Shown here in pieces: positions 1 to 6,674 of a stretch of 9,804 nt of DNA. The position numbers and the translations under genes are program-made. Source of the DNA: an uncultured Bacteroides sp. (lineage in GTDB: Bacteria > Bacteroidota > Bacteroidia > Bacteroidales > Bacteroidaceae); the NCBI GenBank assembly GCA_900551645.1, contig URWP01000086.1, positions 1-9,804 on the forward strand. Reading direction: 5' to 3'. Each line of letters starts with the position of its first letter. The stretch's first letter is position 1. The notes beneath the pieces are model-generated. The model had not been told where the DNA came from, ran no database searches, and saw nothing but the letters and a program-made list of their open reading frames with translations.

Positions 1-69
1 CCTTATCCTCAGAACTGCTTGCTAATAAAGTGGTTATAAAAATCTTCCAGAATTAAACAAATTTTCTGT

Positions 70-945
70 ATGATGGATGAGTTTTGCCGGAATTTTGCAT
101 CCGAGTGTGAGAAAAACCTCCTTTTCGAGGACAAAGAGCACCGTCACCGCAACCGCAAGGGAAAGTTAAGCCATAGTGAGATAATAACAATACTAGTCTG
201 TTACCACTTCGGCTCGTTCGCCAATTTCAAGCATTACTACCTCTTTTATATACGTCAGCACCTGTCCGGTTGTTTTCCTGATGCCGTTTCGTACAACCGC
301 TTTGTCGAACTCATGCCCCGCGTGTTCTTCCACATGATGCTCTTCATGAAACTTCAAGGCTTTGGCAAATGCAGCGGCATCAGTTTTGTGGACTCCACGA
401 TGATACCCGTGTGCCATAACTTGCGCCGCTATGCCAACAAGGTGTTCAAGGGCTTGGCGACGGACGGCAAGGGGACGATGGGATGGTGTCACGGCTTTAA
501 GTTGCACCTTCTGTGCAATGACAGCGGAGAGATCATAACCTTTTGTCTTACAGGCGCAAATGTGGATGACAGGGACAAACGGGTGTGGACAATCTTCGCC
601 AAAGAACTCTACGGAAAGGTCTTCGCCGACAGGGGATACATCAAACAGACGCTCTTCGAGGACCTCTTCGACAGGGGCATACATCTTGTGCATGGATTGA
701 GGGCTAACATGAAGAACAGGCTCATGTCCATGTGGGACAAAATCATGCTGCGCAAAAGGTACATCATTGAATGTATCAACGACCTGCTCAAAAACAAGGC
801 AAACATCGTACATTCGAGGCATCGCTCCATACACAACTTCATCATGAACATCTGTGCCGCACTTACGGCGTACTCCTTTTTCGAGAACAAGCCGGAGGCA
901 CTGCCTGTACATGTGGAAAAATCAAACCAACTCACGCTCTTTTGA
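70..945 (+). CDS. IS982-family DDE transposase
   Basis: This 291-residue protein catalyses cut-and-paste movement of the surrounding IS. It carries a recognisable DDE triad: D108 in FVDST, D187 in FADRGY and E234 in RYIIECIND, with the spacing usual for the IS982 family. The N-terminal third has the family pattern KLSHSEIITILVCYHF...NFKHYYL. The length is normal (about 290 residues) and no frameshift or internal stop is visible, so the enzyme is probably active. The start is the first of two consecutive ATG codons. The frame is open back to a TAA at 37..39, and the residues encoded just before the ATG (RIKQIFC) resemble the N-terminus of relatives, so a slightly earlier non-ATG start cannot be excluded. 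It lies antisense to the RND pump gene that the element disrupts. Confidence 0.9.
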   Translation: MMDEFCRNFASECEKNLLFEDKEHRHRNRKGKLSHSEIITILVCYHFGSFANFKHYYLFYIRQHLSGCFPDAVSYNRFVELMPRVFFHMMLFMKLQGFGKCSGISFVDSTMIPVCHNLRRYANKVFKGLATDGKGTMGWCHGFKLHLLCNDSGEIITFCLTGANVDDRDKRVWTIFAKELYGKVFADRGYIKQTLFEDLFDRGIHLVHGLRANMKNRLMSMWDKIMLRKRYIIECINDLLKNKANIVHSRHRSIHNFIMNICAALTAYSFFENKPEALPVHVEKSNQLTLF

Positions 946-3900
946 ACATAACTTATCCCGAACTCGCGTAATAAGGCTAATGTTCCGATAAGCATACCAC
1001 CCACTACGCCCGTAGCCAATGAACTGTTTCCATTTGCTCCGGCACCGGTAGAGAACATCAGCGGCAACATGCCGAATATCATACAGAGTACTGTCATGAT
1101 AATCGGACGGAAACGGGCCTGGGCTGCCGAATAAGCCGACGAAATGATACCCATACCGGCCCGACGTCGTTCGATGGCATATTCTGTAATCAGGATGGCT
1201 GTCTTAGCCAACAGACCAATCAACATGATGGCACCTGTCTGTAGGTAAATGTTATTCTCCAGTCCGGCCAATCGGGCAAAAAGGAAACTACCCATCAGTC
1301 CGAACGGCACAGAAAGGATGACAGCCAACGGCACCCAGAAGCTTTCGTACAGACAAGAAAGAATCAGGTAAATCAATACAACACAGAGTGTATAAATGAA
1401 TACGGTTTGCGCACCGCCGCTACTGGCCTCCTCGCGTGCCATACCTCCATATTCATAACCATAACCGGAAGGCAACATCTGATCCGCTACTTCCCGAATG
1501 GCCTGCTGAGCTTCACCAGTAGAATAACCCTCGGCTACATTCACGTTTACATTGATGGTATTATACAGGTTGAACCGCTTGGCGATTTCCGGTCCAAGTA
1601 CGGAACGAAGCGTCACAAACTGACTGACAGGAGCCATCTCATCGCCATTACGCACGAACATGTTATCCAAAGCATGTTCATCCAGGCGTGATGATGGATT
1701 AGCCTGAATCATTACCCGGTATACTTTACCGAACTTGTTATAATTGGATACATACGAGCCTCCACAATAGGCTCCTACCACATCCAACACATCATTCGGG
1801 CTGATACCTGCCCGTTTACATTTGGCAGCATCCACATCAACCGCCACCTGTGGGAAATTCATGGCGTAAGAGCTATAGGCCATAGCTATTTCAGGACGCT
1901 GGTTCAAAGCACTGATAAATTCATTTACTGAGTTATAGAAAGGTTCCATCTCGCCTCCGGTCTTATCCTCCATGTAAAGTTCAATGGCATTACCAGTTCC
2001 GTATCCCGGTATCATAGCCGGCTGGAAACAGAATACTTGTGCTTCCTTAATGGTACTGAAACGTGCATTCAGACGTTTCATCACTGCTTCTACCGTATGT
2101 TCACTTCCTTTCCGTTCATCCCAATGATACAAACGGACAATGACGGTCCCATAAGAAGTTCCCTGCCCGGAGAGCAGTCCATAACCGGTAATACGGGAGA
2201 AGTGTTCTATCTCCGGCGTGTCCTCCAGAATATCCTGTACCTTATCCATCACCTTGTTGGTCTCTGCCAGTGAGTTACCCGGCGATGTACTGATATTCAC
2301 CATCATGGTTCCCTGGTCCTCCTGAGGTACCAGACCAGTCTTGGTGGTAGCCATCAGATAAACCAATAGTACACAAGCAATGCCCAACGATGTCCACACC
2401 ATCCACCGGCGGTGGAAAAAGAACATCAGCCCCTTCTTGTATTTACTCATCATCGCATTGAACGAAGCATTGTAGGCAGCACGTATCCTGCTGTTCAGAC
2501 TGCGGGCATTCTGCTTGCCATCTGAAGGTTTCATCATCATGGCACACAAAGCCGGACAAAGGGTCAAGGCATTCAGACAGGAAATACCTACCGCTACGGC
2601 CATAGTAATACCGAACTGAGTATAGAATACACCGGAAGTTCCGCCCATAAAAGTAACCGGAATAAATACCGCCATGAAAACAAATGTACAAGAAACTACC
2701 GCCATCGTTACATCACTCATGGCATCCTTGGTAGCCAGATATGGCGAACGATAACCCACGTCGAACTTGGCCTGTACCGCCTCCACCACAATGATGGCAT
2801 CATCTACTACCGTACCGATAGCCAATACCAGAGCAAACAAAGTCAAAATATTGATACTGAATCCGGCTATTGACAAAAAAGCAAAAGTACCTACCAATGA
2901 AACTATAATGGAAATGGAAGGAATCAGAGTACTTTTAAAGTCGTGCAAGAAGAAATATACCACCAGAATCACCAGGATAATGGCGATAACCAACGTCTCG
3001 ATTACATTATGAATAGAAGCGAACAGGAAGTCGTTCACACTCATCATCTGAATGAACTCTGTTCCCTCCGGCAGTTCTTCAGACATTTCATCCAATAAAG
3101 CAGTAATCTCTTCATTTACTGCCGTAGCATTGGCTCCGGCTACCTGGAAAACCATAAAAGTAACTCCAGGTACTCCGTCAGCCTCACCATGAAAACTATA
3201 CGATTCACGTCCTAACTCCACTTCCGCAATATCTTTTACCCGAAGTACCGAACCATCTTTCTGTGAACGTATCACCATATTTTCAAACTCTTCTACACTC
3301 TTCAAACGCCCCTTATATTTCATGGTATATTGAAACACATGATCTGAACTTTCACCCAACGAACCGGTAGGAGCCTCTATATTCTGCTCTCCCAATACAG
3401 CCGTTACATCAGCAGGAACCAACCCATACTGAGCCATCTTGTCCGGTTTCATCCAAATACGCATGCTGTACGTATCGCCCATCAGCTGAACATCACCTAC
3501 TCCCTGAATACGCTTGATTCGAGGAATGACATTGATGTCCAGATAATTGGCCAGAAAAGTTTCATCATATCGCTTATCCGGACTAATCAGACTGTTAATC
3601 TGTAGGAAACTGTTCTGGCGTTTCATGGTACTCACGCCAATAGCCGTTACTTCCGACGGGAGCAGACCTTGTGCCTCGGATACACGGTTCTGTACGTTTA
3701 CGGCCGCCATATCCGGATCGGTACCCTGTTTGAAATAAACCAGGATTTCTGCCGTACCCGCATTCGTAGCAGTAGAAGTAATGTAAATCATGTCTTCCAC
3801 ACCGTTGATACTTTCCTCCAGCGGCATAATAACACTGTTCATCACCGCCTCTGCATTGGCTCCTGTATAAGTAGCATCTACCTTAACTGTAGGCGGAGCT

Positions 3901-4016
3901 ATATCCGGATACTGCTCTACGGGAAGCGTATACAGCGAAATGAATCCTACAATCAGAATCAGTACTGAAATAGACAAGGCCATAACCGGCCGTTTGATAA
4001 ATATATTTCCTTTCAT
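609..4016 (-). CDS. RND (HAE1/AcrB-type) efflux permease, 3' end interrupted by an IS
   Basis: This is the inner-membrane, proton-driven subunit of a tripartite multidrug or hydrophobe efflux pump. The N-terminus (MKGNIFIKRPVMA) and TM1 are typical. The proton-relay aspartates D405 and D406 lie in GTVVDDAIIVVE of TM4, and the TM10 lysine K938 lies in LIGLLAKTAILITEY. The porter and docking domains between them look intact. Native sequence ends at about residue 1016 (position 969), within GVVGGMLIGTLALL, the first half of TM12. The frame then continues for 119 residues through the antisense strand of the IS and stops at 609. Relatives are usually about 1030 to 1070 residues, so half of TM12 and the cytosolic tail are lost and the product is probably non-functional. 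The start is supported by a strong AGGAGG site at 4020..4025 and by the 10-bp gap to the adaptor gene. The substrate cannot be read from sequence; the B. fragilis Bme pumps are the likely relatives. Confidence 0.9.
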   Translation of the reverse strand: MKGNIFIKRPVMALSISVLILIVGFISLYTLPVEQYPDIAPPTVKVDATYTGANAEAVMNSVIMPLEESINGVEDMIYITSTATNAGTAEILVYFKQGTDPDMAAVNVQNRVSEAQGLLPSEVTAIGVSTMKRQNSFLQINSLISPDKRYDETFLANYLDINVIPRIKRIQGVGDVQLMGDTYSMRIWMKPDKMAQYGLVPADVTAVLGEQNIEAPTGSLGESSDHVFQYTMKYKGRLKSVEEFENMVIRSQKDGSVLRVKDIAEVELGRESYSFHGEADGVPGVTFMVFQVAGANATAVNEEITALLDEMSEELPEGTEFIQMMSVNDFLFASIHNVIETLVIAIILVILVVYFFLHDFKSTLIPSISIIVSLVGTFAFLSIAGFSINILTLFALVLAIGTVVDDAIIVVEAVQAKFDVGYRSPYLATKDAMSDVTMAVVSCTFVFMAVFIPVTFMGGTSGVFYTQFGITMAVAVGISCLNALTLCPALCAMMMKPSDGKQNARSLNSRIRAAYNASFNAMMSKYKKGLMFFFHRRWMVWTSLGIACVLLVYLMATTKTGLVPQEDQGTMMVNISTSPGNSLAETNKVMDKVQDILEDTPEIEHFSRITGYGLLSGQGTSYGTVIVRLYHWDERKGSEHTVEAVMKRLNARFSTIKEAQVFCFQPAMIPGYGTGNAIELYMEDKTGGEMEPFYNSVNEFISALNQRPEIAMAYSSYAMNFPQVAVDVDAAKCKRAGISPNDVLDVVGAYCGGSYVSNYNKFGKVYRVMIQANPSSRLDEHALDNMFVRNGDEMAPVSQFVTLRSVLGPEIAKRFNLYNTINVNVNVAEGYSTGEAQQAIREVADQMLPSGYGYEYGGMAREEASSGGAQTVFIYTLCVVLIYLILSCLYESFWVPLAVILSVPFGLMGSFLFARLAGLENNIYLQTGAIMLIGLLAKTAILITEYAIERRRAGMGIISSAYSAAQARFRPIIMTVLCMIFGMLPLMFSTGAGANGNSSLATGVVGGMLIGTLALLREFGISYVQKSVSWFDFSTCTGSASGLFSKKEYAVSAAQMFMMKLCMERCLECTMFALFLSRSLIHSMMYLLRSMILSHMDMSLFFMLALNPCTRCMPLSKRSSKSVCLMYPLSAKTFP
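946..968. other. Right terminal segment of the IS982-family element
   Basis: This short non-coding stretch between the transposase stop and the first native codon of the interrupted RND gene should contain the right terminal inverted repeat. It reads AACTTATCCCGAACTCGCG toward the boundary. The partner repeat is not visible in the window, so the exact end is uncertain by about 3 bp. Confidence 0.5.
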
Positions 4017-4019
4017 AAG

Positions 4020-4025
4020 CCTCCT
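4020..4025 (-). promoter_or_regulatory. Strong ribosome binding site of the RND permease gene
   Basis: On the - strand, AGGAGG sits 3 nt before the ATG and almost touches the TAA stop of the adaptor gene. Canonical Shine-Dalgarno sites are uncommon in this window. This one fixes the permease start and supports translation from a shared adaptor-permease mRNA. Confidence 0.7.
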
Positions 4026-4026
4026 G

Positions 4027-5145
4027 TTATTTTACCTGCGTTCCTTCGCGAACCATACCAGCTCCATCTGAAATAATCTCATCACCGGCCTGCAGACCTT
4101 CCAATACAATGTACTCTTTTCCATCATTTACAGGAGCTACCTTTATCAAGGTAGAGACAGCTTTCCCATCTACCACTTTATAAACAATCAGCTTATCCTG
4201 CAATTGTACGGTAGCCCCTTGCGGAATAACTATACAGTCGGTATATGTACTGGGGATAAGGACATTACCTGATGCGCCGCTGTGCAACAAGCGGGTAGGA
4301 TTCGGGAAGACTGCCCGCACACCTACAGCACCGGTTTCTTTGTCGATAACACCACTGATAGACTCTATCTTACCGCTTTCTTCATAGGTTGTTCCATCAT
4401 TTAATTGCAGACGAATGGCAGGCATTTCCTGCAAGGCCTTTTCCACCGTCCCATACTGGCGAGCCAACGATAACAACTGATTTTCAGTCATAGAAAAATA
4501 AACATACATATCTGAATTATCAGAGACAGTAGTCAACGGTTGAGCCATACTTGGACTGACCAGTGTCCCTACCCGATAAGGAAGCATACCTACCATACCA
4601 TCGCTCGGACTCTTCACTTCAGTATATGAAAGATCATTCCGTGCATTCACTTCCTGTGCTTCAGCCTGTGCCAGTTGAGCTTTTGCAGTAAGATAAGAAT
4701 TCTCACTGGTTTGCAGATTGAAATCGGACACAACTTTCTGCGCATGCAGTTTCTGCGTACTTTTATAGGTCAGTTCTGCAGTAGCCAGGCTGGCTTCTGC
4801 CACCTTTACATTGGCTACAGCCGTTTCAAGTGCCGCCTTATACGGTACCTGATCTATTACAAACAATACCTGCCCTTTCTTTACAGCATCTCCTTCTGAT
4901 ACATTCAGCTGAACAATATACCCGGAAACCTGAGGGAAAATATCAATATCCTGCCTTCCTTCAATAGAAGCCGAATACGAAGTGACTATTTCTTTATTCT
5001 GTCCTGCACGGACGGTAGCAAGGGTGTATCCTTGAGGTTTTGTCTCTTCTTTTTGCCCGCTCCGGCAAGAGGTCCCACAAACGGCACAACCGATAAATAC
5101 CATCAGCCATACCTTTCTTTTAATTCTTTTCAGTGTCATATTCAT
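4027..5145 (-). CDS. RND efflux periplasmic adaptor (membrane fusion) lipoprotein
   Basis: This 372-residue protein links the RND permease to the outer-membrane channel. It begins with a lipoprotein signal: basic RIKRK, a hydrophobic stretch, then the lipobox GTSC with the modified cysteine at C27. The two lipoyl half-motifs are at about 71..100 (PQVSGYIVQLNVSEGDAVKKG) and about 172..195. They flank an alpha-helical hairpin at about 103..170 rich in Ala, Gln and Glu. A beta-barrel domain (about 212..300) and a membrane-proximal domain (about 305..370) follow, in the normal AcrA/MexA order and length. It is the first gene of the pump operon, 10 bp ahead of the permease. It is intact, but without a working permease it probably has no function here. 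The start could be M1 or M3 (ATGAATATG); neither has a strong ribosome binding site. Confidence 0.93.
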   Translation of the reverse strand: MNMTLKRIKRKVWLMVFIGCAVCGTSCRSGQKEETKPQGYTLATVRAGQNKEIVTSYSASIEGRQDIDIFPQVSGYIVQLNVSEGDAVKKGQVLFVIDQVPYKAALETAVANVKVAEASLATAELTYKSTQKLHAQKVVSDFNLQTSENSYLTAKAQLAQAEAQEVNARNDLSYTEVKSPSDGMVGMLPYRVGTLVSPSMAQPLTTVSDNSDMYVYFSMTENQLLSLARQYGTVEKALQEMPAIRLQLNDGTTYEESGKIESISGVIDKETGAVGVRAVFPNPTRLLHSGASGNVLIPSTYTDCIVIPQGATVQLQDKLIVYKVVDGKAVSTLIKVAPVNDGKEYIVLEGLQAGDEIISDGAGMVREGTQVK

Positions 5146-5163
5146 TCAATTAAAAAACTTGCG

Positions 5164-5191
5164 CAAAAGTACCACCTTACCAGCAGACAAA
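5164..5191 (-). promoter_or_regulatory. Candidate promoter of the efflux operon
   Basis: On the - strand, TACTTTTG (5164..5171) is an exact match to the Bacteroidetes -7 element TAnnTTTG. A TTTG lies upstream at 5188..5191, but with only 16 nt between the two, shorter than the usual spacing of about 19 to 21. Transcription would start near 5157, leaving a leader of about a dozen nucleotides before the adaptor ATG. Confidence 0.45.
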
Positions 5192-5332
5192 AGGAATAGA
5201 TTTTCAGCCAGAAACATTCTATTTTCCACTTCAGGAACACTATATTTTGTTAAAGGGAGAATTAGAAATAGGAATGGTAGAAAATAGAATAGTATCACCC
5301 GAGAAAAAATCTTCATCTTTGTAGAAAAAAGA

Positions 5333-6307
5333 ATGGAAGAAGGAATCAAGCTAATAGATATAAAGACATTGCAGGAATACAACCGGCAAAACGACTGTAT
5401 AGACGACTATCTTTTCATGACAGACCGTCTGGAAAACATACTGACCGGAGCAACGGCTGTCAAGATGAAAGTCTTTCTGATGATATATTGTGTAAAAGGC
5501 GAAATAAATCTGGAACTGAACAATAAAATCTATTCTTTAAAAACAGATGATCTGTCAGTAAGCCTGCCAAATACCTTTATCGGCAAGATACTAGCCTCTC
5601 CCGACTATCAAGTCAGGATTATCTGTCTTTCCGGACGATTTATACAACGACTCACACAGACAGAGAAATATACCTGGAAATCTTTCAATTACCTGCACCG
5701 AGACCCTATCAAACATCTTGGCGAGAAAGAAAAAAGCCTGTTCTGTCAGTATCTGAATCTGATAGAGAACAAAATTACACGGAGTAAAGAACCCTATCAG
5801 AAAGATATTCTGCTCTACCTGACATCGGCGTTCTTTACCGAATTTGTAGCTGCTGTCGGGAAAGATACGATAACTCCTGAAGAAGGTATATACAAAGCAG
5901 TCAACCAACCGGACTTCATCTTCAAACGGTTTATGGAGGCACTGACTTCCGACAACGGCCGACACCGTACTTTAACGTATTATGCCAATCTGTTCAACTA
6001 CTCTTCCAAATACCTGTCCCGTATCATTAAACAAGTCAGCGGAAAGAATGCTTTGACCCTGATTCATGACAATACCATCGAATGTATCATCCACGAATTG
6101 AAATATTCCAATAAAAGTATCAAGGAAATAGCTATCTCTTTTGAATTCTCCAACATTTCATTCTTTGCCCAATATGTCAAGAAACATTTGGGAAGTACAC
6201 CCTCCGAATATAGGAACAGACATTCATACACAGCAAACCAAACAGAATCAGAGGACCTTCTCAACAAAAACATCTCAAAAGAAAACCAACCAAAACATAA
6301 TCACTAA
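5333..6307 (+). CDS. AraC-family transcriptional regulator
   Basis: This is a 324-residue DNA-binding regulator. The C-terminal third has the AraC double helix-turn-helix: helix pair one at about 213..236 (LTYYANLFNYSSKYLSRIIKQ), helix pair two at about 262..285 (SIKEIAISFEFSNISFFAQYVKK), then the signature GSTPSEYR (287..294). The N-terminal 100 residues resemble the cupin-like sensor or dimerisation domain of Bacteroides relatives, although no ligand-binding residues are obvious. The tail after residue 298 is polar and low in hydrophobics. The gene diverges from the adaptor-permease operon across a 187-bp intergenic region, so it is the natural candidate regulator of that pump; this is inference from position. 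A near-match to the -7 element, CATCTTTG at 5314..5321, lies just before the ATG, but no matching -33 element is evident. A small unknown gene follows 13 bp downstream. Confidence 0.9.
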   Translation: MEEGIKLIDIKTLQEYNRQNDCIDDYLFMTDRLENILTGATAVKMKVFLMIYCVKGEINLELNNKIYSLKTDDLSVSLPNTFIGKILASPDYQVRIICLSGRFIQRLTQTEKYTWKSFNYLHRDPIKHLGEKEKSLFCQYLNLIENKITRSKEPYQKDILLYLTSAFFTEFVAAVGKDTITPEEGIYKAVNQPDFIFKRFMEALTSDNGRHRTLTYYANLFNYSSKYLSRIIKQVSGKNALTLIHDNTIECIIHELKYSNKSIKEIAISFEFSNISFFAQYVKKHLGSTPSEYRNRHSYTANQTESEDLLNKNISKENQPKHNH

Positions 6308-6320
6308 AACAACAGAAGAT

Positions 6321-6617
6321 ATGAATCAAATCAAATTTTTTATCGTCAGCGTTCACCGCGACTACATTGTGCGGTTCCACGCTCAAGCAGAAAATCTTGT
6401 TTCAGAATACCATAACCGATACCCTGCATACCTCTTCCATGTAAAGAAAATAGAAGCTTATCTTTTCTGCTTTTCTATTATACCACCCGAAGAAGCAGAA
6501 GAAACCTATCTTTCTACTTATGCAGCCGAACTTAAAAAGAGTGTATTCAGTCTTATTCCTTCCGAATACCTTGTTCTGGAAGCTTCCAATCTGTCAGAAA
6601 CAAGCTGTAAGCAATAA
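6321..6617 (+). CDS. Small protein of unknown function downstream of the AraC regulator
   Basis: This encodes a 98-residue protein beginning MNQIKFFIVSVHRDYIV. I do not recognise the family. It has no signal peptide, no long hydrophobic segment and no nucleotide- or metal-binding motif. It is rich in aromatic residues and Glu, and has a predicted soluble, mixed alpha/beta look (a beta-like IKFFIVSV start and a helical PPEEAEETYLSTYAAELKKS segment). The frame is open further upstream into the regulator gene, but ATG 6321 is preferred: it starts 13 bp after the regulator stop with a weak purine-rich site (AGAAG) before it. It probably shares the regulator's transcript and ends just before a strong hairpin terminator. 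It could be an accessory factor of the regulator or an unrelated conserved protein; the sequence alone does not decide. Confidence 0.65.
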   Translation: MNQIKFFIVSVHRDYIVRFHAQAENLVSEYHNRYPAYLFHVKKIEAYLFCFSIIPPEEAEETYLSTYAAELKKSVFSLIPSEYLVLEASNLSETSCKQ

Positions 6618-6624
6618 AAAATGC

Positions 6625-6655
6625 AAAAAAAAGAGGAGCATACCGCTCCTCTTTT
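6625..6655. terminator. Strong, probably bidirectional rho-independent terminator
   Basis: An 11-bp perfect stem, AAAAGAGGAGC (6629..6639) with GCTCCTCTTTT (6645..6655), encloses a 5-nt loop. Read on the - strand, the stem runs into eight uridines (complement of 6625..6632), a textbook terminator for gpmI 20 bp after its stop. On the + strand it ends in four T and lies just after the small unknown gene, so it should also stop the regulator transcript. Confidence 0.85.
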
Positions 6656-6674
6656 CATAAAAGCCTTTATAGAA

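Larger units (their letters stand above)
1..968 (+). mobile_element. IS982-family insertion sequence, left end not resolved
   Basis: A single-transposase insertion element occupies the left edge. Its right boundary is inferred from the reading frame of the interrupted RND gene. Native RND codons (GTLALL) run down to about position 969, and below that the frame switches to sequence unrelated to RND pumps. The transposase stop lies about 23 bp inside that boundary, as expected for a compact IS. The left terminal repeat could not be identified: the inverse complement of the right end (starting CGCGAGTTCGGG) has no convincing match in positions 1..69, so the true left end and the target duplication probably lie just outside the window. 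The element is antisense to the gene it interrupts. Family assignment rests on the transposase; the boundary is an inference accurate to a few bases. Confidence 0.8.

Noticed and set aside
1..6. CCTTAT at the window start is the inverse complement of ATAAGG at 971..976, a possible terminal repeat
   Set aside because: The right-hand copy lies inside native RND codons (the LALL region) and the match does not extend, so it is likely chance; target duplications would be direct, not inverted.
193..912. 239-codon open frame on the - strand across the transposase
   Set aside because: It is an antisense shadow of the transposase gene, whose product has a clear DDE triad.
5146..5382. 78-codon open frame on the - strand in the regulator-pump intergenic region
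   Set aside because: It overlaps the start of the regulator and the promoter of the pump, and has only generic hydrophobic composition with no ribosome binding site.
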